Positions 34,098 through 45,243 of a stretch of 64,000 bases of DNA are shown piece after piece (the first letter of the stretch is position 1; every line of letters begins with the position of its first letter). This DNA comes from Solen grandis. Lineage: Eukaryota; Mollusca; Bivalvia; Adapedonta; Solenidae. The position numbers and the translations under genes are program-made. The notes beneath the pieces are model-generated. The model worked only from the letters and a program-made list of their open reading frames with translations. It had not been told where the DNA came from and ran no database searches. The stretch is taken from the NCBI GenBank assembly GCA_021229015.1, contig CM037777.1:55071089-55135088 (forward strand), in the 5' to 3' direction.

Positions 34098-37000
34098 CTA
34101 AAGATGTAGGGTTACAAAAATAAATAGCAACGAAAGTTCAAAAGAGCCAATGTGCAAAATAGAAATACAGAATAGGTTGAACAGTTAGAATGCTGTAAAA
34201 TAGTAAAAGCTCTAGCTTCTTAACGAACGTGTATTTTTGAGGAATAGTACGTTCATGTCTGAATATTGAATGAACTTCAAGATAATAATTATGTAAGACA
34301 TGTCAACCCGCTACCAGTTACGGTCAATTTGTATTTTGTATTTCTTTGACTCACATTGAATCAAATTTGCTTTGTTTTATGCCCACACAACGCCCCGTTA
34401 GATAGAAATTTTGCCTTCTTATTACGTCATTACGCTGTTTGATATAGTAGTTGTCTGAGATCACGGCCATGCACACGGTTCTGACGTATGAACTACCCGT
34501 ATATGGTAGACGCGTTGTAAGGGTGCTATGCAAGCGACGAGTTTGACCACGCTGGGAATCGACCTACTTCACACCAGTTAGAAAAAAAAACAGATCACAT
34601 ACTTATGGTACGTTACTATGACTACCTGTGCTCATGTCGTAAAATATTCGGAAGTTGTCATGATGTTCGTGACCAAAATGTAAAGCCACGATGATGTCGG
34701 AATAACGGGTCACAAGGTCAATCAGTCTGTGGTTGAATTCTTCGTACATCCAAAGTTTGGCTCTCGGGGTAGCAAATCCGGGTGGCACGTGCCCAATAAT
34801 CATCACCTGTGTGGTATTCATAAGATAAGTTACCCTATAAGCTCCTCAGTGTTATTCAGTGGAACTATTTGTATATTTGAAATCATACATTTGGCAGGGC
34901 TATGTATAACATTCATGGGTTCGACCCCACACGTGACATACCAAAGTCGTTAAAATAGTATTGGTATTTCCATTGTACTTTGCAATCAGCAGTTATGATA
35001 ATTCCATGACTGGTTGGCCCACTGTGACTTGCTGTGGTAACATGCCACTTGTCTATAACATGACATCGCTGTGAGGCAATGTCTCATGTAAACAAAGACC
35101 CAAAATGACTGAAATACTGTTTATTGGAAGTTAAACCCAAACAGAAAAAAGAGCAAACATTCACGTGGTAGGTAATGTTATGTTTTACGCACCTTTTCGT
35201 TGTTCATGGTGGCGTTGTTGAGGACATTCTCAAGCCAGGCAAACTGACCAGCAGGGTCAGTCACGCCCTGTGTGACTTTGTCATTAGTATAGTACATATT
35301 GGTATTCATGGCAATTATCCGGATAGGCGGGGTGACCAGGGCAGTGTAGTAACCACCTGGAATATGCGTAGTCTCCTTGTTTAATATCATACATACTTAT
35401 TTGTTTTGGGAATCAAGTTCTCACAATGTATATCAATGGATAGATTCAAGTGGTGACCTGTTAATCTAGTTACAATAAACCTTACCCACAAACATTGCCA
35501 AGTGCACTATTCTTTTACATTATATTCATGTTTGTTGTGAACATATAACTGCACTCCTTTGTTTATCATGCAAATTTAAATAGATCTATCCATACTGGAC
35601 CGGAACAGTAGTTTCAGATTTGGACAGTTATGGAAGAATGAGTTTTGCTCTCTGTGACGTTCCAATGTGCGTCTTCAAAATGATGAGGTTCCGGTTTATA
35701 AAGTGGCAATACACTTAATGTCTTACTAGTGCGTCTCGGTTAGATCCCGGTCACGTGCGTGAATGAGACGGGGATACTCAAAATCGCATTAGTTCGTTCC
35801 TTACAACGGTAAAGGCAGATAATCACTGTGTATGATTATGTGCATCCGAAAATCAATTATTGTGAAATGTATATACATGTTGCTTTAAATACAGATACTG
35901 AAAATAGAAACCTTTCAAAAATGTGCCCTCCTGCATTGGGTCATTCATCCACTGTCTCCACATTTTATAGGTATCATTGTATATTGCGTTGCCATGAACA
36001 GGGAATTGGTTGCTGGGGAAATAGTCATGGTTACCGTATGTGGCATACACGGGTACATTCGGAAACTCGGATGTCATCAGACTGGAAATATTCCTGACGA
36101 GATCCATGTTAATGTCCCTACTGAGCTCGGCATCGCTCACGTGAGGGACCGTATCCCTGGGAAACGGTCGAGAGGTGAACAATTAATAACGTCATTCATC
36201 TGTTCATCATTTATTATGTTTTCAATGCTAACTAGTAATTCATTTGTGCATCTCGAAAAGAGGTTAGTGCTGTAATATGAAAAGGTTAATAAATTGGTAT
36301 TAACCAAGCGAAACTAAAATAAAAACAAATGTTCATATTTATATGAAACTGATGAAGATATGAATATCTGTTACAGAAGCGTCATTAGGTCCGAACGTAA
36401 TATATTAGAGGTAAATTACCCTGTCCATATGATGAAGTCCGGATCACTCTTGAGGCACTGATGCCCTTGATGGTTTCCTGCACGAGACTGTAGGGGGAGT
36501 CACACCACTGGTTCCCGAACTTGCCTGGCTGACTTACATTGGCCACACACGACAGCTGGTACGTCCAGTAGGAAAAATCCCAGTGGAAATCGGTCACGTG
36601 CCAAAACCATCCTGTTGTCAATAGAAACCATGACTCGCCTAGCTCGTGTATTTCCGGTCATTTCCGATCTATTCGCTAATCTTATGTTAACTTTTGCAGA
36701 CCTCTCTTATGACTATATCGTAATTAAGATTTTTTTCCGAACATCTCACTTTTAGATGACAATAAACTGAACTGTGTTCATACTATATAATTCACGAATA
36801 ATTATGTATATGTATTTTTCATGTATTTTTGTTTTGTTGATATTGATAACTTTAACACGAAAGAGAGAGAGAGGTGGCACTAATATGAATTGATATTTAA
36901 GCAAAAATTACAATGTGCCTGGTAATAATAACATTATGTTTTGTGACAACGACATTCCTTTGTGCCTGCTAACATCTTTAATGATTTGGGACCACTGTCT

Positions 37001-40000
37001 TGCGTATTGTCGCAGAACTTGCAGTACCAATCTACTCGATGACAATCTTCCAACAAGCTTTCCAATATTCACCTGACGTTATCCCGTACGTATCATGTCA
37101 AAGGCTGTCATCAAGCGGTAATCACCAAGTATCAAGGATAATGCAATGACCAAATTGTGTTTCGCCTCATTCTAACAACAGATGTCGCTGCGAACGAAAG
37201 TCGGAGATCTATTTCACCAGGTTTACAAGTTGCTTACCCTTTAAGAAATCGGAGCTACCGAAATATGAGGAGTATATTTTATTTTAAAGGCATTCTTGGT
37301 TCAAGCGCGTGATCTTAGAAATAAACTAGACAGTTGAATAATTTTGTCATGCAATATTTCCCTATACAAATTGATAACAATATTTTGAAAATATTTGATT
37401 TGTTTAATCAAAGTAATATATAAACATTAAAAAATAACTATCATAACTAAACAATTTGAGCTGGAGTCGTATATACGTTATTTCACTCAGAATTGCCCCG
37501 AGTGTACAATCTAGAACGAAAGAGCCTTTTATTTTCTTATCCCAGAACGATGGACTGTAACGAAGCACATTGTCATCAAGCCGAATGCCTATGACACTGC
37601 ACATAATGCACTTGTCACAACGCACTAATCGGTATCAACAAGCGCACAAGTATGTCACCAAGCATAATGACATTGTTATCAAATACAATGACGTAGTCAC
37701 AAAGCATAATGTTAATTTTTGCTTAAATGCCATGCCATAAGATGTAGTGCTACAACACTCTAGTATCACGCCGTAGACATGTGGCATGATACCATACCCT
37801 TTCACATTATCCTGACACCGAGTCAGTCAGTCCTGGAACTACCCTATATATATGCTGAGCGCCAAGCCGGGAGCTACCAGTACCTCCACGACCTCCCGCT
37901 CTAGAGGTATTGCTGTTTGTTCTTTGAATGGCATGTAGAGTGCTGACATATAAGTTTCCGAGGTTTTGTGAAGTATGTAATCCAACTTTAGACTTAATCA
38001 TTATTCAGTCCAAAAACCAAACACAAACATTTAACACGTAACCCTCATCAAAACACTTACACTGACCATATTATCGAAAAATACAAACAGAAGTACAACA
38101 CAACAGTAAGTGATTTCTACCTCACGATGCAAGATAAGGCATGTACCACACACATTGGTCATTTACAAATAGAAATAATAACTCTTTCATTATGCATGGT
38201 ATCTGAGAAAGGATGCATTGACATGGCATAGGCTTGAAAATGAATAAACAACATTTCGACTGTATGTCTTAATCAAATTTCTGATAATTATGTTATTATT
38301 ATTTATTGTTGTTGATTTATAAATACATATTGCACTATTCGATCACTCTCGATACAAACTTGGCAGACGTCTCAAGTTGTATAAACTCTGCGTTAAAACG
38401 CCTTTTGGTAAGCATTCGATATTAATATCATGCCATGCGACCAGTTCATAAGGCCAATAGTAGCATTTTAAGGTACAAATTAAGTCATGACCTCCTTAAT
38501 CGACCTATGTCCATTCCGTTCCAAACTTTCTTTCACCATATACTCGTACCGTGACAGCTCCGTAACAGAGCATTTAGGACAGTCTCAACTAAGAGACACT
38601 ATACGGGCACAGATGGGCTCACTGCGGAAGGTCGAAAAGAAGAGAAGGAAGACTCGGGAAATAAAAGAGCAGCATTCACAGCCAACCCATACAAGTTTGC
38701 AAGATCCCTGCTAGACAAGGAAATATCTGGAGTGTTAGAAACGCTTATTGAAGAGGTTGAAAGATACTTACATGATACACACTCAGATCCCAATCTAGAG
38801 GATGCACTAGGGGACTGTGACAGAATAGACCCAGCAAAGCCTCCTGAGAAGGAGCTAGTTGTTACAGAACCAATACTGGGAGAGGTGAAGGATGTCATCA
38901 AGAAAGCAAGATATGGTTCAGCTCCAGGACCCAACGCCATACCGTACAAAGTGTACAAAATGTGCCCAAGCGTTTATGGAGGTTCCTGAAACTGGTCTGG
39001 CGGAAAGGAGATGTAGGAGGCAGAGGGAATATTTACACCAAAAGAAAGGATAACCAAGACATTAAACAATTTCCGAACTATCTCACTGCTCAACGCTGAG
39101 AGGAAATATTCTTCGCTGTCCTTGCAAGACGACTGACATCATTCCTTACAGACAATGCTTACATCGACACTTCAGTCCAGAAGGGGGAGTTCCCGGTTTC
39201 TCCGACTCCGACACAAGTGCTATCACTCAGCTGATACGTGAGGCGAAAGCTGGCAAGAAGGACCTAATGATGGTCTGGCTTGACCTTGTCAATGCTTATG
39301 GATCCATACCACACCAGCTGATCTACACAGCCCTCAAACACTACCATGTTGACAGCCACATCCAGAAAATGATTCCCAGCAACCTGGATGGAATCAAGCT
39401 CCGGTTTAAAGTTGGGGACCAGCGGACTGACTGGTATAAGTTGGAGAAGGGCATTGTCACTGGTTGTACAGTTTCCGTGGTATTCTTCGTCATGGGTATG
39501 AACTACTGATCAACGCAGCCAGACGAGAGACTCGTGGACCAAAGTTAGAATCAGGTATCTATCTCCCATCAAGCCGATGTTTTATGGACGACCTCCCGTT
39601 GATAATTAGAAGTCACATACAAGCTAGATGCATGTTGACAGCACTGACAGACGTTGCTTCATGGTCAAGAATGGAGTTCAAGGCTGATAAATCCAGAACA
39701 CTCACCATTAAGAAGGGACAGGTTACAGAAAGATTTAAATTCCAAGTATAAATTGAGGAGATCCCATCTATAGTGAAGAGTCCAATAAAGTGCCTGGGAA
39801 AGTGGTTTGATGCTAGTTTACAGGACAGGGACAGTGTCAAGAGGCTCAAGAACCAGGTAGAGAACGGCATGAAGAACATCGACCGTTGCGGACTACCCAG
39901 CAAGTTCAAATCATGGCTCTACCAGCACGCCCTTCGTCCACGGTTGATTTGGCTACTGATGCTATATGAGGTACCAAACACAACAGTGGATGCCCTTTAG

Positions 40001-41759
40001 AGAATCACCAGCAGACATCTTAGAAAACGGCTAGGAATTCTCCCAAGCTTTACCAGCATAGGACTGTATGGGAAGAGCAACAAACTATAGCTCCAACTGT
40101 CTTCACTGGCAGAAGAATTCAAAACAGCCAAGACAAGACTGGTGACATGTGAGACCAGGAAGAGAGGCGAGTCATTATCCAGTCAGAGGTCAGGAGAGTA
40201 GAAGAATATGCCAGGCAAGAGCGGTGGAGATGGGATCTGGGAGAAATCTGGAAGTATGAACCACTGAGACTGTCATTTCTCATCAGGTCTGTCTATGATC
40301 TCCTACCATCACCAGCGAATCTGTGCCGATGGGGACTCACAGCTGACCCTAAATACAGCCTTTGTGACATATCAGGCTCATTTGAACATGTTCTTTCAAT
40401 CTGCTTAACATCAATGACACAGGGGAGATACAGATGGAGGAATGACTCAGTTCTCAGAGTTGGCTGACTGGCTGGAGGGAGAGAGAAAGAAGGAATGTGG
40501 AAAGAATAACCCCCAAAATGCCTTTTTCAAGCCGAGTGATCCCTCGAAGAGAGCAAACCCACAGGAAGCATCGATCCTGGATGGCACCGTTTGATGGAAC
40601 ATGGAAGTTGACCTCGACAAGAAGCTTGTTTTCCCAGACATAGTCCAGACCACTTTGAGACCAGATATTTTTCTGTGGTCCAAGACAGAGAAGAAGCTCA
40701 TTGTTTTCGAACTTACAGTACCATGTGAGAAGGCCTACGAGAGGAAGAAGGCAAAATACATTGACCATCTAGACCTTTGCAGGCAACGAGGTTTGCATAC
40801 TGGGCTGTTCCCGGTTGAAGTAGGCGTTAGAGGGTTCTGTTCGCAGTCCGTCTGCCGACTGCTAGCAGAGAAAAACGGAAGGCTATCCAGAGATTGAGTC
40901 AAGCGACTGAACGTACGTCTAGCTGGCTTAGACGTGAGGAGCTGGATGCAATCAACAATCACACAGTGATTTTCACTGTGTGCCCACCCGCCACTAGAGT
41001 GTTCATCGATTAGAAGGCCGAAACACTCATTGACGGTGGACTCCATGCTGATGATGTCGGTTGAGGGGCTGTCTACACTGTATATCTTCGCAGCAGGAGG
41101 AGAGATGCGCAAATATAAAACGACTTTCAAAAATATGATTTAATAGGCATATCCCGATGAAATTCGGTTCCACGCTGCGGTTCTAGTGTATATTTCCTAT
41201 ACAGATAATGCATAATGCATAAAAAACTCTCAATAATGGTAAGCCGTATGAAATCATTTATATTCGGTTTTGTTGTTGTTGTTGTTTAGATTTGGGTTAT
41301 GTTCCCAACGCCAAACAGTATTTTTCCCAAATTTCTGAATAAATATTCCTAATCTGAGATTCACTTCAAACACATGGAAAAACAGACTTGGCTCTGTTGG
41401 ATACAAATTTATCAAGATAGGTGTATTATAAGTTAGGAGTATTATTGTGTAATGTGCAGACAAATAAATCTCAAAAATGACAATTTTAGTATATACAACT
41501 TACATGATAAGTTATATAAAAAAAATCCAGTTTTGCTTTAAAATAAATTAATAAATAAATCAACGACGTGAAAAATCCTTATTTAAGATGTTTAAGTCAT
41601 ATTCCCAAAAATATGAAATTTTAAACAGTTTCTTTAAGATTTGAATTGAAGACCTTATATAAACAGAAAATATAAAACTTAGTTACAATCTTACATACCA
41701 GTATCTCCGTGTACACGGGCAATGAGGATATAGCACAGTGTTACAAGCAATGACTTCAT
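33696..41759 (-). CDS. Acid sphingomyelinase-like phosphodiesterase (SMPDL3 family), one apparent frameshift
   Basis: Six minus-strand exons: 41699-41759, 36420-36611, 35912-36156, 35193-35356, 34612-34806 and 33696-34097. The signal peptide joins directly to a calcineurin-like metallophosphatase core. All metal-site motifs are present in order: TDFHWD, WTGD, YGNHDYFP, IGHVPPG and GHEH. The C-terminal region has SSVTPWR, NPGARL, CDEQC and a Cys-rich end, as in SMPDL3A/B. Family members are secreted or lysosomal zinc phosphodiesterases acting on nucleotides and related phosphoesters. The exons sum to 1259 bases. One missing base in exon 2, where the frame must change between QETIKGI and CLKSDPDFIIWTG, would give 420 codons. 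Either an assembly error or a true lesion. The last donor (GGT|GTAAGT) suggests one more short exon, which I did not find. The 5.1 kb intron 1 holds a retroelement. Confidence 0.85.
34612..34806 (-). CDS. SMPDL gene exon 5: HVP and GHEH motifs
   Basis: Acceptor CACACAG|GTG. Encodes VMIIGHVPPGFATPRAKLW, then YSDIIVALHFGHEHHDNFRI with two His-based metal motifs (GHEH in place of the common GHTH). The 3' end is ambiguous. Donor AAC|GTACCA (34612) keeps exon 6 in frame. The stronger-looking donor ACAG|GTAGTC (34626) would begin exon 6 as GKPVV but then shift frame before VTPW. Confidence 0.8.
35193..35356 (-). CDS. SMPDL gene exon 4: core strand and linker
   Basis: Acceptor TATTCCAG|GT, donor AAAAG|GTGCGT, phase 1 in and 0 out. 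Encodes GGYYTALV, then IRIIAMNTNMYYTNDK and TDPAGQFAWLENVL, matching the SMPDL3 'LNTNLYY ... DP..QF.WLE..L' region. Confidence 0.9.
35912..36156 (-). CDS. SMPDL gene exon 3: GNHD motif
   Basis: Acceptor TTCCCAG|GG, donor GAAAG|GTTTCT, phase 2 in and 1 out. Encodes DTVPHVSDAELSRDIN, then FPNVPVYATYGNHDYFPSNQ with the metal-ligand motif GNHD, and MWRQWMNDP. Confidence 0.9.
36420..36611 (-). CDS. SMPDL gene exon 2: first metal-binding motif, contains frameshift
   Basis: Acceptor GACAACAG|GA. Reads GWFWHVTDFHWDFSYW with the D-x-H metal ligands, then NQWCDSPYSLVQETIKGI. From about 36460 the family sequence continues only in another frame: CLKSDPDFIIWTG up to donor AGG|GTAATT. That second frame ends in phase 2 and joins exon 3 to give WTGDTVPHV. 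One base is therefore missing near 36460-36465, around GGCATCAGTGCC. Confidence 0.85.
37564..37710. repeat. Degenerate 20-22 bp tandem repeat
   Basis: Phrases such as GTCATCAAGC, GTCACAACGCA, GTCACCAAGCATAATGACA and GTCACAAAGCATAATG recur about every 20-22 bp. Lies in SMPDL intron 1. Confidence 0.5.
37745..37852 (+). repeat. SINE-like repeat fragment
   Basis: Shares AGTATCACGCCGTAGACATG, GGCATGATACC, ATCCTGACA and TCCTGGAACTACCC with 28515-28680 in the same orientation. Confidence 0.65.
38487..41110 (+). mobile_element. Non-LTR retroelement with R2-type restriction-like endonuclease
   Basis: Broken frames in order: a Lys/Arg-rich segment (38590-38700), YGSAPGPNAIPYKVYKM (RT entry motif, about 38910-38960), motif A LDLVNAYGSIPHQ (about 39280-39320), KGIVTGCTVS (motif B), CFMDDLPL (catalytic FMDD, 39578-39600), LGKWFDASLQD, then a C-terminal block with VFPDIVQTTLRPDIFLW and VFELTVPCEKAYERKKAKY (40630-40760). 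The RPD-x12-E spacing downstream of the RT fits the restriction-like endonuclease of R2-related retroelements rather than the APE type of the other LINEs here. Stops and frameshifts make it dead. It sits in SMPDL intron 1 on the opposite strand. Confidence 0.8.
40601..40897 (+). pseudogene. Restriction-like endonuclease block of the retroelement
   Basis: 98 codons. RPD near residue 20 and E near residue 37, with K residues in the following helix (ERKKAKY), form a PD-(D/E)xK-like pattern. This type of domain makes the target-site nick for target-primed reverse transcription. Ends at a stop at 40897 shortly before the element's 3' end. Confidence 0.65.
41699..41759 (-). CDS. SMPDL gene exon 1: signal peptide
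   Basis: ATG at 41759-41757. MKSLLVTLCYILIARVHGDT is a typical signal peptide with a hydrophobic core and a likely cut after VHG. Donor ACTG|GTATGT, phase 1. The leftover G joins exon 2 to give Gly-Trp-Phe-Trp, the family's core start. Confidence 0.75.
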
Positions 41760-41892
41760 CTTTAAATGCTAACCGAACTAGGCAAATATATGTTTTATAC
41801 TTGAAATCAAAGCACTGACATTTTCGAAAGTAAGTATAAATCATCACCGTTTATGTTTGCAACAAAGCACTTTGGTTATTCATTATGTGCTT

Positions 41893-42094
41893 TTAAGGTT
41901 ATCCATCCATCATTAAATTGTGATCATGGTCTATCAAATGATTCAATGTGGGAATTTTATAGTAAATGCAAGCTTTTATATTCTTGGAGTAAATATACTA
42001 TCACTGTAGTAAATGGATGCTTGTATCTGTACTGAAGTCTTTTTAAGCACCTGGAGGACCATGATTATAATTTAATGATGGAAGGATTACCTTA
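41893..42094. mobile_element. Hairpin MITE upstream of the SMPDL start codon
   Basis: Left arm TTAAGGTTATCCATCCATCA and on to TGTGATCATGG; right arm CCATGATTATAATTTAATGA and on to GGATTACCTTAA, an inverted repeat of about 38 bp with a few mismatches. 202 bp overall, bounded by TTAA. Its near edge is 134 bp upstream of the SMPDL ATG, so it lies in the probable promoter or 5' UTR. Confidence 0.75.
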
Positions 42095-42099
42095 ACATC

Positions 42100-43150
42100 C
42101 TGATGAACGAGAGAGAGACATTTATCAATATGAAAATAGTAATAAGTGAATATTTAATTTACATAAATGCATTGAAGCAGAGTGGTGTCAGGTGCGTATC
42201 ATGGAATACGCACGTACATTAATGCGTACAATTCGACAAAAGCCTAAAATAGATGTCTTTAAAATATAAAAATAACAAACAAAATGCGAAATCATCACTT
42301 AAATGTTTCTTAATAAGGCATCGTTGGCCTTCTGGTTATCATATTTAGACTAGCGGTAAACGCCAGTCATGCATAGCGGTAACTCGCATAAGTACCGCAG
42401 CGGTTATCACTTTATTATATCACTCCGAGCTCAACGCAATGCGATTGCGTATATCAGGTTCAATACTACTGAAGTACTTCCTTAGGTATGCAATTTATGA
42501 ATGGAACCTTACTCTGGATCATTATAATAAGATCAAAGCGTTCATAGCACTCAGAGACTGCAAGCGGGGTTATTATGAAAGAAGAGTGAGTTCAGCTGAC
42601 ATACTACTAGTAAAAGGAGTTGCAGGAAAACGTGAGGAGTTTATGGCTTCATATGACCTTTGTCTCTATCAAGTTCAATCCTGCTTAAACGGAGAACAAC
42701 ATGTATAGCTATTCGGTCATCTAAATCCTGACCACAGTCTCTCAGCGCATTGTGCCCTTTGATTAGTATGGTGACTGTTTTATGCCATGTTGTATTGAAG
42801 TCCAGTCGAACGCGAAAATAGACAAAAAGCTCTTTATTGTCGGCTTGGCGGGTGGATGAGAAAATTCGAAATTTTGCGGAGCGATTTCGAGGCAAAATTT
42901 ACCCCAAATTTTACCAGCATGCTGTTTTGTCTGTATTTGGCCACGAGTAACATCTTTTGCCTCAAAGTTTTGACATATCCCTTGGTGTCCCGCTAACCCG
43001 CCACGCGTTATTTCTCGACATTTTGTCCCCAAAACTGGTTACGTCAAATGGCAGAAGTCAGTCACCTCATATCAACGGTTAAAGCAGGCTGAACACAAGG
43101 ATGTTTGTTATCGGCAACACCCTTCAAATCTGTCTGTTAAGATAATTTTT
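42100..43150. other. Intergenic; one open frame of unknown meaning
   Basis: 42439-42708 (+) is open for 89 codons (DCKRGYYERRV, GKREEFMASYDLCL) but matches no family I know and has no clear splice context. 42840-43010 contains GCGGGT and ACCCGC near its ends and may be an old repeat. Nothing firmer. Confidence 0.3.
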
Positions 43151-43249
43151 GAATGATTCGCGAACAGGTATAAAGATATAAGGCCCCCGACCCGCGGCAT
43201 GCCAATATTGTTAAAATGATACTGGTAGATAGCGCACAGCATATTTACA

Positions 43250-43412
43250 CTGTAGTTCTCGGACTTGTTTAACCAGTATCAGAATAATGTGACTTGGTAT
43301 CGTATCACATATGTCCTTTGAGTGATACTGCATTGTGGCTTCAGGAGGACATAATCTTCAAGAGACTGAATTACAGTGGGACGTTAGACGTTAAACCTAA
43401 CAAACAACTATA
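43250..43412 (+). mobile_element. SINE-like repeat with ACGTTAAACC tail
   Basis: Contains GATACTGCATTGTGGCTTCA and ends GTGGGACGTTAGACGTTAAACC followed by TAACAAACAAC. This 3' tail matches those at 28425 (inverted), 35120 and 566. Confidence 0.5.
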
Positions 43413-43420
43413 TAGATAAG

Positions 43421-43510
43421 ACTGAAATTTATTCACTTTTATATGTAAATGACCTAGTTCTCATAGCCGAAACGGAAAATGATCTACGAAAATGGTTAAT
43501 AATACTATAG
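43421..43510 (+). mobile_element. Reverse transcriptase relic (YVND)
   Basis: 29 codons reading TEIYSLLYVNDLVLIAETEN, then DLRKW to a stop. This matches the catalytic palm motif of LINE reverse transcriptases (Y-A-D-D-L-V-L-...-E-..L), with the ADD changed to VND. No other part of the element is recognisable. Confidence 0.65.
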
Positions 43511-44063
43511 AAGTATAATGAAACTGAAGGAAAAGATGATAAACATAAAGATGAGTAATACATCTACAAACTCCCTGCAGTAGTTACTTCCCTTCTAACT
43601 ACGGTAACCATTGTCACCACGAGTAAAAGACGGAATTATTTTTTTCATATCAAGTATTTCAAATCAGTTCAGTTTTATTTCATAAAGATAATACTCATAA
43701 TGATGAAACAGTTAAAAAATAAAAAAAGAATAAAAATAATATTTATTAATGCTTTTCGGTTGTTTATGGGGAAATAAAAAGTGAATTAACTGTTTTATAA
43801 CTTTCTCTGTTTTGTAACGGGACTATTAAAAGATACTATTGTATTTTTCAAGTCATTTCAATATTTCAATATTGATTTCTACATTAAAATAAAACTAAGA
43901 TACAGACTATTTTAAAGAAATGTTGATTTCACGCTGTCTTTGTGTTCATTTATTGGACAAATTTTAGACCGAATAACGATTCGTGCGTCACAGGGTAAAA
44001 TTTATGATGAACTAAGAAACAATATGTAAAGCGCCGCAGAAAGGTATCAATTGAAAATGTAAA

Positions 44064-44149
44064 TTTCAGTGGAATATTATTTTTGATTCATTTAGTGAGG
44101 GTAATACTGATCTAATCACCCGATGAATTTAAATAATATTCCACTGAAA
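44064..44149. mobile_element. Short hairpin MITE
   Basis: Perfect 19 bp inverted ends TTTCAGTGGAATATTATTT and AAATAATATTCCACTGAAA. 86 bp overall. Confidence 0.8.
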
Positions 44150-44215
44150 CTAATTATTATACTCTTACTCTATTTCCTGATCTTATTATATATTGCGATA
44201 TCTTAAGACTTTTGT

Positions 44216-44368
44216 CTTAAGGTAAAGTCTCTAAAATTGTTCCGCTACACCCCTTGGATAACTTAACCTCTACCAAGACAATTATGGTACCCTAATGAAA
44301 CATTAGGAAACCTTGGTTGCCATGAGGTCCAAAATGTAGCGGAACCATTACAGGGACTTTACCTTAAG
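44216..44368. mobile_element. MITE with CTTAAGGTAAAGTC ends
   Basis: Inverted termini CTTAAGGTAAAGTC and GACTTTACCTTAAG (perfect 14 bp), extended by imperfect pairing of GTTCCGCTACA with TGTAGCGGAAC. 153 bp. The ends include TTAA. Confidence 0.8.
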
Positions 44369-44595
44369 TTTTACGATTCTGTAACCAACACTTTTGCCGT
44401 GCGCAAACCCGTACGCACACTTTTTTGACGTCATCATATTGTAACCCACAGTGTATCTTTAGTAATACTGTCACAACCTGTCAACGGGTCTTACGGGTTA
44501 TTACTATTTTAGACGGGCATATTTTAATGAGTAAATCATAATATCATGGAAATAGGTTCACAAGATTCACAATCTAGCTTAATTAAGCTGTTTAA

Positions 44596-44712
44596 ACTTG
44601 CCATCCTTATAAAAGGTACCCAGTGAAACTGACTCTTAATTGACTGACAGGTGATGTGTAAGGTACAGTTCAGAGTCAGTATCACTGGGTACCTTTTATA
44701 AGGATGGCAAGT
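44596..44712. mobile_element. Near-perfect hairpin element
   Basis: Arms of about 40 bp: ACTTGCCATCCTTATAAAAG through GGTACCCAGTG to GACTCT, and the reverse complement ending AAGGATGGCAAGT. Loop about 35 bp. No coding capacity. Confidence 0.85.
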
Positions 44713-44800
44713 CGCCGCCGCCACAACAAGGTCCGTCAACATTGCCCTTAGGTCACGTGCGCTCCATACACTCATATTCACTAATATACTCATACACCAT

Positions 44801-45029
44801 GGGGCCTCCGTGGCCGAGAGGATAAAGTCTCTGACTTTAGCGCTCACTCAACCCCTCACCGCGTGGGTTCGAATCCCGGCAGGGTCATTCGGATTTTCAT
44901 GTGAGGAAGCCTTTCCAGCTGGCTTGCGGTAGGTCGGTGGTTCTACCCTCCACCTGTAATTAGTTGGACGTCACTATATGATTGAAATATTGTCGAAGCG
45001 ACGGTAAACTCAAATAGTCAAGTCAAGTT
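44801..45029 (+). mobile_element. tRNA-headed SINE with target-site duplication
   Basis: Head GGGGCCTCCGTGGCCGAGAG and B box GGTTCGAATCC, body and CAAATAGTCAAGTCAAG tail. It lacks the GGATGCCTCC-to-CTTCCT part of the body found in the 58 kb copy. Flanked by the direct repeat ATACACCAT (44792-44800 and 45030-45038). Confidence 0.9.
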
Positions 45030-45043
45030 ATACACCATACATT

Positions 45044-45243
45044 CATATCAAGACCTCACGGATCATTTTATGCAATATATTTTTCAAATTTCATACGACG
45101 CTTAAGCATTCCTTGGACGATTAAGTAGAACAAACTAGATGTAATTTTACACTTTGTCCGACTTAACCGTCCAATGAAATGCTTGCATTTCGTTCAAAAT
45201 TTGAAAATATATTGCATAAAATTGTACGTGAGGCCTTGACATG
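45044..45243. mobile_element. 200 bp inverted-repeat element
   Basis: Left arm CATATCAAGACCTCACG through TTATGCAATATATTTTTCAA to CGATTAAG; right arm the imperfect reverse complement ending CGTGAGGCCTTGACATG. Arms of about 75 bp with scattered mismatches. A part copy of its right half follows at 45583-45660. Confidence 0.75.

Noticed and set aside
38599..38958. 119-codon minus-strand Ser-rich ORF
   Set aside because: Antisense shadow of the retroelement on the plus strand.
42439..42708. 89-codon plus-strand ORF
   Set aside because: No recognisable motif, no splice support and no repeat-protein match. Kept only as an unknown in the intergenic entry.
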